64,000 nucleotides of DNA from Yoonia sp034652275. GTDB taxonomy: Bacteria; Pseudomonadota; Alphaproteobacteria; Rhodobacterales; Rhodobacteraceae. Position 1 is the stretch's first letter; every line of letters starts with the position of its first letter. The stretch covers positions 62,001 through 126,000 of the forward strand of contig NZ_JAXIWG010000001.1 in assembly GCF_034652275.1 (NCBI RefSeq), read 5' to 3'. A program made the position numbers and the translations under genes. The notes under the pieces were generated by a model that did no database searches, was not told where the DNA came from, and saw nothing but the letters and a program-made list of their open reading frames with translations. This document shows positions 1-8,756 of the stretch, piece by piece.

Positions 1-186
1 AGACAATGTTTGGGGCGGAAGTTGGAACAATGACGACTAACTTACAAAACCGACTGCTTCGCGAGCTTTAAACCATACATCAGTGGTCGACTTTAAGGTT
101 AGGACCATTTCCAGTCGTTGTGATGTGCGTTGCGAATGTTTCGAATGTCCCGCAAAGTTGCCGTGGGCAGTTAAAGCCCAGCCCCG

Positions 187-429
187 TCACGTCACCCGCC
201 CCGCACGCCCACCGCGCCGCTTGGCAACCAGCCCTTTGCGCGCGGGCAGCTCTGCCATCACCTGCGTGCGTGCTTCGGGGGTCATCCGCGACCATGCGCT
301 GATCTCGTCTATCGTGCGCAGGCAGCCCGTGCACAGCCGCGTTTCGGGCTGGATCACGCAGATCTTGATGCAGGGGCTGTCGATTTCGGCCCGTTTCCAG
401 ATGTGGTCGGTCGGTTCGGGGATGGTCAC
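187..429 (-). CDS. DUF1289 domain protein
   Basis: This 80-aa protein carries the four-cysteine pattern of the DUF1289 family: C-x3-C at about residues 19-23 (CIKIC), then C-x2-C at about 33-36 (CTGC), followed by a conserved ISAW segment. The cysteines suggest a small metal-binding protein, but the family has no established function. The C-terminus is basic and Gly/Arg-rich. The start overlaps the end of ruvX by 4 bp (ATGA), so the two are probably co-translated in an operon ccmI-ruvX-DUF1289. Confidence 0.85.
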   Translation of the reverse strand: MTIPEPTDHIWKRAEIDSPCIKICVIQPETRLCTGCLRTIDEISAWSRMTPEARTQVMAELPARKGLVAKRRGGRAGRVT

Positions 430-902
430 GCGCGCGCCTCCAGATGTCGCAGCCGGTCCAGCATGCCTTGCAGAATATAGCTTGCCGCGACGTTGTCGAT
501 CCGCTCTGCGCGACGCTTTCGGGACATATCCGCCTCCAGCATGGCGCGTTCGGCGGCGACGGTGGACAGCCGCTCGTCCCAGAAGGTGATCGGCAGGGGC
601 GTCAGTTTTTCAAGATTGCGGGCAAAGGCGCGGGTCGCCTGACAGCGCGGGCCTTCGGACCCGTCCATGTTGCGCGGCAGGCCCAGCACCAGCCCCGCGA
701 TCATGCGGTGGGTTGTGATCTCGAACAGGCGCGCGGCGTCGAGCGTAAATTTCTTGCGCTTGATCGTCTCGAGCGGGGTCGCCACGCTGCGCATCAGGTC
801 CGACACCGCCACCCCGATGGTCACGGTGCCAAGGTCGAGCCCCGCAATCGCGCCATGCGGGGGCAGGGCCGCGGCGAAATCCTCGGGCGCGTCAACGATC
901 AT
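426..902 (-). CDS. ruvX: Holliday junction resolvase-like RuvX (YqgF)
   Basis: This 158-aa protein has the RNase H-like YqgF fold. The first acidic residue sits in GLDLGTVTIGVAVSD (D23), followed by the GLPRNMDGSEG segment and the WDERLSTVAAERAML motif typical of the family. RuvX/YqgF proteins are implicated in rRNA 5' processing and in Holliday junction resolution; which dominates here cannot be read from sequence. It overlaps ccmI upstream and the DUF1289 gene downstream by 4 bp each, which implies translational coupling. Confidence 0.92.
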   Translation of the reverse strand: MIVDAPEDFAAALPPHGAIAGLDLGTVTIGVAVSDLMRSVATPLETIKRKKFTLDAARLFEITTHRMIAGLVLGLPRNMDGSEGPRCQATRAFARNLEKLTPLPITFWDERLSTVAAERAMLEADMSRKRRAERIDNVAASYILQGMLDRLRHLEARA

Positions 903-2095
903 TCGATCACGCCCGCGTCGCGCGCAGCTTGCGTTAGAATCGCCATCGCATCGGCATTGGCACCGAACACATCCGCCGCCTCGACCCAGATCGCGCGGGC
1001 GTTGTCGGTATCGCCCAGCACGCCGTAGGCCGCGATCAGCCGCGCCCAGTCCGCCGCCGTGCCGCCGTCATTGGCCAGCCTGTCGGCCAGCCCTTCGACC
1101 ATGCTGCCGATCATCGCCTGCCGGTCCTCAGGCGACATGTCCTGTGCCGCGGCGATATCCTCGGCGGACGGGCCGCGCACGGCAGGCAGGGTGTAATCGA
1201 CACCGGCGCGGAAGGCCGCATCCTCGATCATCTGGCGGGCAGAGGCGACGTGGAAGGTCTGCGGATCACCGTTTTCGGCGATGTCCCGCCAGAGGCGATA
1301 GGCCAGATCGGGCCGGTCGGTCTGGTCATAAAGCAGCCCGAGGTAATAGCGCGCGGCGATGTTGTTTTCTTCCAGCGCCAGTATATCGCGGATCACCTGT
1401 TCGGCCTCGGGCGAGACCAGCCCGCCCGCTGCCACAACGCGCAAATCCAGCAGACGTGTCAGATCGGCGGCGCGCACATCATCGCCCATGATCGCGATCA
1501 CGCGTTCCTGTGCCACGGCGGCCCCCGAATAATTGCGCAATTCGACTTCGTGAAACGCGAGCCGCGACCAGGCTTCCAGATCATCGGGGCGGGTGGGGGC
1601 GATTTCACGCAGCCGGTCGATGGCTGCGCGGTAATCCTCTGGGACCTCGACAGGCGGGGGCGGTGGGGCGACCTGTTCCAGAAACGCCTGCGCGGGACGG
1701 TTGGCGCGCATTTCCTCGGACGCCGCCAGACGCGCTTGCAGCGGCACATCGCCATAGCCGGGCGCGCCAAGCTGGCGGTAGGTCACAAAGGTCACTGCCG
1801 CGATCACGACGAGCACCGCCGCCGCCACCACGCCTTGCCGCTTGTCGCTGCGCAGCGTGCCCCTGTCCATCTGGTTGGCGGCCAGCAGGCGGCGGGCGAT
1901 CTCGGTGCGCGAGCGTTCGGCCTCTGCGGGGTCAAGCAGGCCCCGTTCCAGATCGCGGTCGATCTCGGCCAGTTGCGCGCGGTAGATCGCGACATCGGGG
2001 TTGTCGTCCTGCACATCGGGGGTGCGCAGCAACGGCACCGCCATCAGGCCCGCCACGGCCAATGTCATCACGACGACCAAAATCCAGAATATCAT
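899..2095 (-). CDS. ccmI: c-type cytochrome biogenesis protein CcmI
   Basis: This 398-aa protein starts with a membrane segment (about residues 2-23). A cytosolic acidic loop with DIQ/DRD-type sequence follows, then a second membrane segment (about 90-110) and a long periplasmic region with helical TPR-like repeats, the CcmI/CycH layout. CcmI binds apocytochrome c and delivers it to the CcmF/H haem ligation complex. The other ccm genes in this window (ccmABCDG at 33.4-36.1 kb) are about 31 kb away, so the pathway is split between loci. It overlaps ruvX by 4 bp. Confidence 0.9.
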   Translation of the reverse strand: MIFWILVVVMTLAVAGLMAVPLLRTPDVQDDNPDVAIYRAQLAEIDRDLERGLLDPAEAERSRTEIARRLLAANQMDRGTLRSDKRQGVVAAAVLVVIAAVTFVTYRQLGAPGYGDVPLQARLAASEEMRANRPAQAFLEQVAPPPPPVEVPEDYRAAIDRLREIAPTRPDDLEAWSRLAFHEVELRNYSGAAVAQERVIAIMGDDVRAADLTRLLDLRVVAAGGLVSPEAEQVIRDILALEENNIAARYYLGLLYDQTDRPDLAYRLWRDIAENGDPQTFHVASARQMIEDAAFRAGVDYTLPAVRGPSAEDIAAAQDMSPEDRQAMIGSMVEGLADRLANDGGTAADWARLIAAYGVLGDTDNARAIWVEAADVFGANADAMAILTQAARDAGVIE

Positions 2096-2284
2096 ATGCC
2101 CTCACGCGGTTGCTGGCCCCGACATAACCGCCACGGCCCATAGTGAAAAGGGCCTGCGACGCCGTGGCCGTTCACTGTCGCGCGGGCATGTCGTAAATCG
2201 CGGTCCAGACGCCGCTGGCAGTATCCTTTCGCAGGCGCGAAAGGTCCAGACAGGGGCAGATATCAGACAGGGAATCGCGCGCCG

Positions 2285-3529
2285 ATGAAACGATATTCCG
2301 CCTTTGCCATCGCGAAAGAAGCGTTCCGCCAACATACCGGCTGGACCCGCGCCTGGGCCAATCCTGCGCCGCGCGCGAAATACGACGTGATCATCGTCGG
2401 CGCAGGCGGGCACGGGCTGGCCACGGCCTATTATCTGGGCAAGAATTTCGGGATCACCAATGTCGCGATCCTTGAAAAAGGCTGGCTCGGCGGCGGCAAC
2501 ACAGGCCGCAACACAACGATCATCCGCTCGAATTACCTGCAGGACCCCTCGGCCGCGATCTACGAGAAATCGCGCAGCTTGTATGAAACCATGTCGCAGG
2601 ACCTGAACTATAACGTCATGTTCAGCCCGCGCGGCGTCATCATGCTGGCGCAAACGCAGCACGAAATCCGCGGCTACAAGCGCACGGCGCATGCCAATGC
2701 GCTGCAAGGCGTGAAAACCGAATGGATCGGCCCCGAGAAGGTCAAGGAACTCTGTCCCATCATCAACCTTGACGGGCCGCGCTATCCGGTGCTGGGCGGC
2801 TTGTGGCAGGCGCGCGGCGGCACGGCGCGGCATGATGCGGTGGCTTGGGGCTATGCGCGGGCCTGTTCGGATATGGGCATGCATGTGATCCAGCAATGCG
2901 AGGTCACAGCGATCCGCCGCGACGGCGGCCGCGTTGTCGGCGTCGATACCACCAAGGGGGCGATTGATTGCGACAAGCTGGGGCTGGTCGTGGCGGGCCA
3001 TTCTGGCGTGCTGGCGCAGATGGCGGGGTTCCGCTTGCCGATTGAATCGGTGGCGTTGCAGGCGCTGGTGTCCGAACCGATCAAGCCTTGCATGGACGTG
3101 GTCGTCATGGCCAACACCGTGCATGGCTATATGTCGCAATCCGACAAGGGCGAAATGGTGATCGGCGGCGGCACTGACGGCTATAACAACTACACCCAGC
3201 GGGGCAGTTTCCACCATATCGAGGAAACCGTCCGCGCCCTGATCGAAACCTTCCCGATGGTCGCGCGGCTGAAGATGTTGCGCCAATGGGGCGGGATCGT
3301 GGATGTGACGGGCGACCGTTCGCCCATCCTGTCGAAAACGCCTGTCGATGGCGTGTTCGTCAACTGCGGCTGGGGCACCGGCGGGTTCAAGGCGATCCCG
3401 GGATCGGGCTGGGCCATGGCCGAGCTGATGGCCAATGGTGCGTCGCCGCTGACCGAGGAATTCAGCATGTTCCGTTTCCGCGAAGGCAAGTTCATCGACG
3501 AAAGCGTCGCGGCGGGGGTGGCGCATTGA
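2285..3529 (+). CDS. soxB: sarcosine oxidase subunit beta
   Basis: This 414-aa flavoprotein is the beta subunit of heterotetrameric sarcosine oxidase, which oxidatively demethylates sarcosine to glycine, with formaldehyde transferred to tetrahydrofolate. The dinucleotide-binding motif VIIVGAGGHGLATAYYLG is at about residues 35-52. The His in the GGTARHDAV segment sits where the family carries covalently bound FMN (from family knowledge). The C-terminus has the NCGWGTGGFKAIPGSG signature. It is the first gene of a sox set continued at 4047-7937, but a small gene and a strong terminator lie between. Confidence 0.95.
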   Translation: MKRYSAFAIAKEAFRQHTGWTRAWANPAPRAKYDVIIVGAGGHGLATAYYLGKNFGITNVAILEKGWLGGGNTGRNTTIIRSNYLQDPSAAIYEKSRSLYETMSQDLNYNVMFSPRGVIMLAQTQHEIRGYKRTAHANALQGVKTEWIGPEKVKELCPIINLDGPRYPVLGGLWQARGGTARHDAVAWGYARACSDMGMHVIQQCEVTAIRRDGGRVVGVDTTKGAIDCDKLGLVVAGHSGVLAQMAGFRLPIESVALQALVSEPIKPCMDVVVMANTVHGYMSQSDKGEMVIGGGTDGYNNYTQRGSFHHIEETVRALIETFPMVARLKMLRQWGGIVDVTGDRSPILSKTPVDGVFVNCGWGTGGFKAIPGSGWAMAELMANGASPLTEEFSMFRFREGKFIDESVAAGVAH

Positions 3530-3656
3530 TGGGCGGTTTCACGGCAAACACGCGCAAGGTAGCGGCAAACCGCCGACCCTGCGCCCCTGATGCAACCAAT
3601 CCTGCTGTTCCTGCGTTTTCCGGTCTGATGACATCGGAGACAAAGGAGTTCTCATC

Positions 3657-3968
3657 ATGGCTACCCCTCCAAACGGACGTTCCGGCTCGCGCATGTGGAT
3701 GGCCGTCGCGCTTGGCATTCTCGTGCTGGTCATTCTTCTGGCGCTCTTTTCGGGCGGCAGCACGACCGATCCTGCCACCAACACCGGCCTTGATCCTGCG
3801 ATGGACAGCGGCACTGTCGTTGATCCTGTCACCGGCACGGGGACTGGCACAGGCATGGGCACCGGCACCGGCATGGACAACACAGTTGACCCTGCCGCAC
3901 CGTCAGAGCCGGTTCTTGACCCTGCGATCACCGATCCGCAGCCGGTTCCGGCAGACCCGAACCAATAA
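3657..3968 (+). CDS. small single-pass membrane protein, Gly/Thr/Met-rich tail
   Basis: This 103-aa protein has a clear AAGGAG ribosome binding site 9 bp before its ATG. A positively charged N-terminus is followed by one membrane segment (about residues 13-32, WMAVALGILVLVILLALF). The tail is low in complexity: DPA/DPV repeats flank a GTGTGTGMGTGTGM run at about 62-76. I do not recognise the family. It lies between soxB and soxD and ends just before an intrinsic terminator, so it is probably transcribed with soxB or from its own promoter. A link to sarcosine oxidation is not evident. Confidence 0.7.
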   Translation: MATPPNGRSGSRMWMAVALGILVLVILLALFSGGSTTDPATNTGLDPAMDSGTVVDPVTGTGTGTGMGTGTGMDNTVDPAAPSEPVLDPAITDPQPVPADPNQ

Positions 3969-3993
3969 CCCCGTTTCCATTTTTACCGCTTCA

Positions 3994-4022
3994 GGCGGGC
4001 GCAGCGATGCGCCCGCCTTTTT
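3994..4022 (+). terminator. intrinsic terminator between the small gene and soxD
   Basis: A perfect 10-bp stem (GGCGGGCGCA / TGCGCCCGCC) with a GCGA loop is followed by TTTTT. It starts 25 bp after the small membrane protein gene and ends 24 bp before the soxD start. It splits the sox set into soxB+small gene and soxDAG. Confidence 0.85.
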
Positions 4023-4046
4023 GCCGTGCAGACCAGAGGTTGCCCC

Positions 4047-4376
4047 ATGCTGACCCTTCAATGCCCCTATTGCGGCGTTCAGGCCGATGAAACCGATCTG
4101 CATGCAGGCGGGCAGGCGCATCTGAAACGCTTTGGCCCCGGATCATCCGACGACCAGTTCGAGGATTACATGTTCATGCGCGAAAACCCCAAGGGTGTGC
4201 ATTTCGAACGCTGGCGGCATGCCTATGGCTGCGGCAAATGGTTTTTGGCTGCGCGCTGCACTGCGACGCTCGAGGTGTTCGGCACCTATCCGGCGCAAAC
4301 AACAGAACCGCCGCCCGATCTGCGCGCCAAGATTTCCGCCAAACGCCCCGGCTGGACATGGGGAGATTTCGCATGA
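4047..4376 (+). CDS. soxD: sarcosine oxidase subunit delta
   Basis: This 109-aa subunit binds the structural zinc of heterotetrameric sarcosine oxidase. The N-terminal C-x2-C (CPYCGVQ) and a later H/C pair (HAYGCGKWF) form the expected zinc site. The RFGPGSSDDQFEDYMFMRENPKG segment is typical of SoxD. The ATG at 4047 is chosen because AGAGG precedes it by 7 bp and because it gives the canonical MLTLQCPYCG start. It overlaps soxA by 4 bp (ATGA). Confidence 0.93.
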   Translation: MLTLQCPYCGVQADETDLHAGGQAHLKRFGPGSSDDQFEDYMFMRENPKGVHFERWRHAYGCGKWFLAARCTATLEVFGTYPAQTTEPPPDLRAKISAKRPGWTWGDFA

Positions 4377-7300
4377 GCACGCGTCTGAGCGGCAAGGGTC
4401 GCCTGATCGACCGCACCAAGCCCGTCAGTTTTACCTTCAACGGCAAGCGCCTGCGCGGCTTTGCGGGGGATACGCTGGCCTCCGCGCTGTTGGCCAATGA
4501 CCAGATGCTGGTGGGGCGGTCGTTCAAATACCACCGCCCGCGTGGTGTTGTGGCGGCAGGGGCAGAAGAGCCCAACGGTCTGGTCAATCTGGGCGAGGGG
4601 GCGGCGTTCGAGCCCAACCAGCGCATCACCACGACCGAACTGTTCGACGGGCTGACGGCGACGAGCCAGAACCATTGGCCAAGTTTGGAATTCGACGTGG
4701 GTGCGATCAACACGCATCTGTCGCGGTTCCTGCCTGCGGGCTTTTACTACAAGATGTTCATGTTCCCGCGCCCGTTCTGGAAACATGTCTACGAGCCGTT
4801 CATCCGGCAATCTGCCGGTCTTGGCCGCGCGCCCAAGGATCGCGACGAGGATACCTACGAGCATTTCAACTGCCACGTCGATGTGCTGGTCGTGGGGGGC
4901 GGTATCGCAGGGCTGGCCGCGGCGCTGGCGGCGGGACAGGCCGGCGCGCGGGTGCTGCTGATCGAACAGACTGCCGACTGGGGTGGACGCGCTGTCGTGG
5001 ACGGGGCGCAGATCGACGGGATGGATGCAGCGAATTGGGTGAAGTCCACGCTGCAAGCGCTTGAAGAGATGCCGAATGTCACGGTCCGTGCGCGGTGTAT
5101 GGGGGCAGGCGTTTACGACCACGGCTATACGCTGGCCTATGAACGGCTGACCGATCACGCGCCTGAACAGGACGGCCCGCGCCACCGTCTGTGGCGCATC
5201 CGCGCGGCGCGGATTGTCACCGCAACAGGCGCGATCGAGCGGCCTTTGTCCTTCGCGGGCAACGATCTGCCGGGCGTGCTGTTGGCGGGTGCGGTGCGCG
5301 ATTATGCGGTGAATTTCGGCGTCTCCATCGGGGATCGCACCGTGGTTGTCACCAACAACGACGACGCCTATCGCACCGCCATCGCCTTGAAGGAGGCGGG
5401 GCTGGAGGTGCCGGTGATCGTCGATGCGCGCACGGCGCCCGAAGGGCCGCTGATCGACCAAGCCCGCGCTTTGGGCATCCGTGTGGCCGATGGCAAGGGC
5501 ATCGCCAAGGTGAAAGGCGGCAAGCGTGTGACGGGCATCGCCCTATGTGCGCAGGCGGGCGAAGGCGCCGTGCTCGAGGAAATCGCCTGCGATTGCGTGG
5601 CGATGTCGGGCGGCTGGTCGCCGGTCGTGCATCTGTGGTCGCATTGCGGCGGCAAGCTGGTCTGGGACGATGCGCAAGCGATGTTCCGCCCTGACTCGAC
5701 GCGCCCGCCGACGGGCGCTGACGGGCAGGGCTTCGTGATCGCGGCAGGGGTGGCAAATGGTCATCTGCGCAGTGCGGATGTGCTGGCTGACGGGATCGCG
5801 GCAGGCAAGGCCGCTGCGCATGACGCGGGGCATAAAAAGCGCATCACCGTCGCACCCGCCGCGACCGATGCTGACCAAGGGCCGCTGGCTCCCGTCTGGA
5901 TGATGCCGCAAGGGGCCAGCTATGCGTTGCGGTCCAAGGCGTGGCTTGATTTCCAGAACGATGTGAAGGTCACCGATGTGCAACTGGCCGCACAGGAAGG
6001 GTTCGAGTCCGTCGAACATGCCAAACGCTACACCACGCTGGGCATGGCAACGGATCAGGGGAAGCTGAGCAATATCAACGGGCTGGCGGTGCTTTCGAAT
6101 GCACTGAATACGGCTATCCCGCATGTCGGGACCACCACGTTCCGCCCGCCTTATACGCCGATCTCGATGGCGGCGATTGCGGGTGCGGCACGCGACGACG
6201 TGTTCCAGCCCTTGCGCAAGACTCCGATGTCGGACTGGCACAACACGAATGGCGCGGATAACGAACCCGTCGGCCAGTGGCGCAGGCCCTTTGCCTATGT
6301 CCGCAGCGGAGAGAGCGTGCATGACGCCGTGAACCGCGAAGTCACCAATGCCCGCACCAATATCGGGCTGCTTGATGCCTCGACCCTTGGCAAGCTAATC
6401 GTCAAAGGGCCGGATGCGGGTAAGTTTCTGGACATGCTATACACCAATATGATGTCCAATCTGGGTGTCGGCAAATGCCGTTATGGGCTGATGTGTTCGG
6501 AAAACGGGTTCCTGATGGATGACGGTGTCGTCGCGCGCCTGTCCGAGGATACCTGGCTGTGCCACACCACCACCGGCGGTGCGGACCGGATCCACGCCTG
6601 GATGGAGGATTGGCTGCAATGCGAATGGTGGGACTGGAAAGTCTATGTCGCCAATGTCACCGAGCAATGGGCGCAGGTCGCCGTGGTCGGGCCGAAGGCC
6701 AAGCTGCTTTTGGACAAACTCGGCGGGATGGATCTGTCCGCGCTGCCCTTCATGCAGTGGCAGGCGGGCCAGATCGGCGGATTCGATGCGCGAGTGTTCC
6801 GGATCAGTTTCTCAGGCGAGCTGTCCTATGAAATCGCCGTGCCTGCGGGGCAGGGTCGTGCCTTCTGGGATACGCTGATCGCGGCGGGTGAAGAGTTCGG
6901 GGTCATGCCTTACGGGACCGAGGCGCTGCATATCATGCGCGCCGAAAAGGGCTTCATCATGATCGGCGATGAAACCGACGGCACGGTCATTCCGCAGGAT
7001 CTGAACCTGCACTGGGCCTTGTCCAAGAAGAAAGACGACTATCTGGGCAAGCGCGCCCATGCCCGCAGTTTCATGGACAACCCCGACCGCTGGCGGCTGG
7101 TGGGTCTGGAAACCCTGGACGGATCGGTCCTGCCCGACGGGGCCTATGCGATTGCCGACGGCACCAACGCCAACGGCCAGCGCAACACGCAAGGGCGCGT
7201 GACCTCGACCTATCATTCGCCGACGCTCGGGCGCGGGATCGCGATGGGGCTGGTGCATCGCGGGCCGGACCGGTTGGGCGAGGTGATCACCTTCAACACG

Positions 7301-7381
7301 GTTGAAGAGGGCAAGACGATCCTCGCCCGCATCGTTGATCCGGTGTTTTATGACAAGGAAGGGGCAAAGCAGAATGTCTGA
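4373..7381 (+). CDS. soxA: sarcosine oxidase subunit alpha
   Basis: This subunit is 1002 aa long. The N-terminal 2Fe-2S-fold-like domain (FNGKRLRGFAGDTLASALLAN) is followed by an NAD-binding Rossmann region with VLVVGGGIAGLAAALAAG at about residue 180. The C-terminal half is a folate-binding GcvT-like domain. The subunit binds NAD and tetrahydrofolate and handles the methylene transfer. Its start overlaps soxD by 4 bp and its end overlaps soxG by 8 bp, consistent with a tightly coupled soxDAG transcript. Full length for the family. Confidence 0.96.
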   Translation: MSTRLSGKGRLIDRTKPVSFTFNGKRLRGFAGDTLASALLANDQMLVGRSFKYHRPRGVVAAGAEEPNGLVNLGEGAAFEPNQRITTTELFDGLTATSQNHWPSLEFDVGAINTHLSRFLPAGFYYKMFMFPRPFWKHVYEPFIRQSAGLGRAPKDRDEDTYEHFNCHVDVLVVGGGIAGLAAALAAGQAGARVLLIEQTADWGGRAVVDGAQIDGMDAANWVKSTLQALEEMPNVTVRARCMGAGVYDHGYTLAYERLTDHAPEQDGPRHRLWRIRAARIVTATGAIERPLSFAGNDLPGVLLAGAVRDYAVNFGVSIGDRTVVVTNNDDAYRTAIALKEAGLEVPVIVDARTAPEGPLIDQARALGIRVADGKGIAKVKGGKRVTGIALCAQAGEGAVLEEIACDCVAMSGGWSPVVHLWSHCGGKLVWDDAQAMFRPDSTRPPTGADGQGFVIAAGVANGHLRSADVLADGIAAGKAAAHDAGHKKRITVAPAATDADQGPLAPVWMMPQGASYALRSKAWLDFQNDVKVTDVQLAAQEGFESVEHAKRYTTLGMATDQGKLSNINGLAVLSNALNTAIPHVGTTTFRPPYTPISMAAIAGAARDDVFQPLRKTPMSDWHNTNGADNEPVGQWRRPFAYVRSGESVHDAVNREVTNARTNIGLLDASTLGKLIVKGPDAGKFLDMLYTNMMSNLGVGKCRYGLMCSENGFLMDDGVVARLSEDTWLCHTTTGGADRIHAWMEDWLQCEWWDWKVYVANVTEQWAQVAVVGPKAKLLLDKLGGMDLSALPFMQWQAGQIGGFDARVFRISFSGELSYEIAVPAGQGRAFWDTLIAAGEEFGVMPYGTEALHIMRAEKGFIMIGDETDGTVIPQDLNLHWALSKKKDDYLGKRAHARSFMDNPDRWRLVGLETLDGSVLPDGAYAIADGTNANGQRNTQGRVTSTYHSPTLGRGIAMGLVHRGPDRLGEVITFNTVEEGKTILARIVDPVFYDKEGAKQNV

Positions 7382-7937
7382 CGCCATCAGCGCCTTGCAA
7401 GGCCGCACAACACTCGGCGAAGTCACGATCCGCGAGGGTGGCCTGCGCGGCATGATCACCCTGCGTGGTGATCTGTCGGATGCCGCACTACGCGCAGTTT
7501 GCAAGAAGATCACGGGGCAAGCGTTTCCTGATAAAGGTAAAATTACCGTTGATAGAGAGGCGGGCATCGCATGGATGTCGCCCGATGAAGTGCTGGTCAT
7601 GGTGCCTTATGCGCAGGTGACGGATGCGGTTGCGCAGATTGATGCGGCGCTGGCGGGGCAGCATTATCTGGCCGAAAACGTCTCGGACGCGCGCGCGCTG
7701 ATCCATGTGGAAGGCGCTTTCGCGCGCGAGGTCATGGCCAAGCTGACCCCTGCCGATCTGCACCCCGAAAGCTTTGGCGCAGGCGATTTCCGCCGCAGCC
7801 ATCTGGGGCAGGTTGCTGCCGCCTTCTGGATGGTGGAGGCGGATACATTTGCGGTCATCTGTTTCCGGTCCGTTGCGGATTATGTCCATGACCTGCTGGT
7901 GGCCTCGGCCAAGGCAGGCCCTGTGGGCATGTTCTGA
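7374..7937 (+). CDS. soxG: sarcosine oxidase subunit gamma
   Basis: This 187-aa subunit completes the heterotetramer. The family signatures EGGLRGMITLRGDL near the N-terminus, WMSPDEVLVMV in the middle and FRRSHLGQVAAAFWM near the C-terminus are present, and the length is normal. The ATG at 7374 lies inside the end of soxA (8-bp overlap) with AAGG 10-14 bp upstream. A hairpin-containing repeat element lies a few bases after the stop. Confidence 0.93.
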   Translation: MSDAISALQGRTTLGEVTIREGGLRGMITLRGDLSDAALRAVCKKITGQAFPDKGKITVDREAGIAWMSPDEVLVMVPYAQVTDAVAQIDAALAGQHYLAENVSDARALIHVEGAFAREVMAKLTPADLHPESFGAGDFRRSHLGQVAAAFWMVEADTFAVICFRSVADYVHDLLVASAKAGPVGMF

Positions 7938-7946
7938 CCGCCAGAT

Positions 7947-8004
7947 CCCGCGCGCTGCGCGGGCCTCCGGCGGGGATATTTGGGCTCGGAAGATGGGGGA
8001 AAAG
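7947..8004 (+). repeat. REP-like intergenic element (hairpin + CCTCCGGCGGGGATATTT)
   Basis: A 7-bp GC hairpin (CCCGCGC-GCT-GCGCGGG, 7947-7963) is followed by CCTCCGGCGGGGATATTT and a purine-rich tail. The architecture matches the element at 52039-52090. Elements of this look are, to my recollection, common between genes in Rhodobacteraceae. Placed between soxG and sodB, it could also end soxDAG transcription, though it lacks a clear T-run. Confidence 0.6.
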
Positions 8005-8015
8005 GGTGTGCGCCC

Positions 8016-8048
8016 TTGACCTTTGTGCAGGTGGAGGCCACCTAAAGG
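8016..8048 (+). promoter_or_regulatory. sodB promoter with MerR-type long spacer and dyad
   Basis: A -35-like TTGACC (8016-8021) is followed after 19-21 bp by CCTAAAGG. The dyad AGGTGG-AGG-CCACCT (8029-8043) lies between them. Overlong spacers holding a dyad are the hallmark of promoters controlled by MerR-family activators such as SoxR or CueR. No merR gene lies nearby. The assignment is inference. Confidence 0.45.
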
Positions 8049-8082
8049 GCAACGCAATGCTGAACAACACAGAGGACTGACC

Positions 8083-8682
8083 ATGTCATTCACCCTTCCC
8101 GATCTGCCCTATGCCCATGATGCGCTGGCCGCAAAGGGGATGTCCGCCGAAACGCTGGAATTCCACCACGATATCCACCACAACGCCTATGTGACCAATG
8201 GCAACAAGGCGATTGAAGGCACCGAATGGGCCGGCAAATCGCTGGAAGAGATCATTGTCGGCACCTATGACAAGACCGCCGTCGCCCAGAACGGGATTTT
8301 CAACAACATCAGCCAGCTGTGGAACCACAACCAGTTCTGGGAAATGATGACGCCTGCTGACAGCAAGATGCCGTCGGAAGTGGAAAAGGCGCTGGTCGAG
8401 AGCTTTGGCTCGGTCGATGAATTCAAATCGCAGTTCAGCGCCGCTGGTGCAGGCCAGTTCGGGTCCGGCTGGGCGTGGCTGGTGAAAAAGGCCGACGGGT
8501 CGCTGGCGATCACCAAGACCGAAAACGGCGTGAACCCGTTGTGCTTTGGCCAGACAGCACTGTTGGGCTGCGACGTGTGGGAACATTCCTATTACATCGA
8601 TTTCCGCAACAAGCGCCCTGCCTACCTGACCAACTTCCTCGACAATCTGGTCAACTGGGAAAACGTCGCCAGCCGGATGTAA
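8083..8682 (+). CDS. sodB: superoxide dismutase, Fe/Mn family
   Basis: This 199-aa cytosolic enzyme dismutates superoxide to hydrogen peroxide and oxygen. Metal ligands are visible: His in EFHHDIHHNAYV near residue 26, His in WNHNQFW near 80, and Asp and His in CDVWEHSYYIDF near 162-166. The FGSGWAWLV segment fits iron-type enzymes, but the metal cannot be fixed from sequence alone. The ribosome binding site AGAGGA precedes the ATG. The gene has its own terminator (8711-8745) and probably its own promoter. Confidence 0.95.
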   Translation: MSFTLPDLPYAHDALAAKGMSAETLEFHHDIHHNAYVTNGNKAIEGTEWAGKSLEEIIVGTYDKTAVAQNGIFNNISQLWNHNQFWEMMTPADSKMPSEVEKALVESFGSVDEFKSQFSAAGAGQFGSGWAWLVKKADGSLAITKTENGVNPLCFGQTALLGCDVWEHSYYIDFRNKRPAYLTNFLDNLVNWENVASRM

Positions 8683-8710
8683 CCTCCCGCTATCGATGGA
8701 CAATGCCAAA

Positions 8711-8745
8711 GGCCCGTGGGAGATGTCCTGCGGGTCTTTTCTTTT
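8711..8745 (+). terminator. intrinsic terminator of sodB
   Basis: An 11-bp stem containing G-U pairs (GGCCCGTGGGA / TCCTGCGGGTC, loop GATG) is followed by TTTTCTTTT. It starts 28 bp after the sodB stop codon and sits just before the next gene. Confidence 0.75.
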
Positions 8746-8756
8746 GGGGGTATGCG

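Noticed and set aside
2..40. Possible 3' end of an upstream plus-strand gene (frame ending ...DNVWGGSWNNDD stop)
   Set aside because: Only 12 codons are visible before the left edge, too short to support a call.
2096..2284. Glycine riboswitch before soxB
   Set aside because: No tandem aptamer core or switching terminator was recognised in the 189-bp leader.
2102..3526. 474-codon open frame antisense to soxB
   Set aside because: The sequence is Arg/His/Asp-rich and lacks domains. It is the usual by-product of high third-position GC opposite a real gene.
3831..3900. Tandem repeat array in the small membrane gene
   Set aside because: The GGCACGGG/ACTGGCAC-like units only encode the Gly/Thr/Met-rich protein run and are irregular; no independent repeat element.
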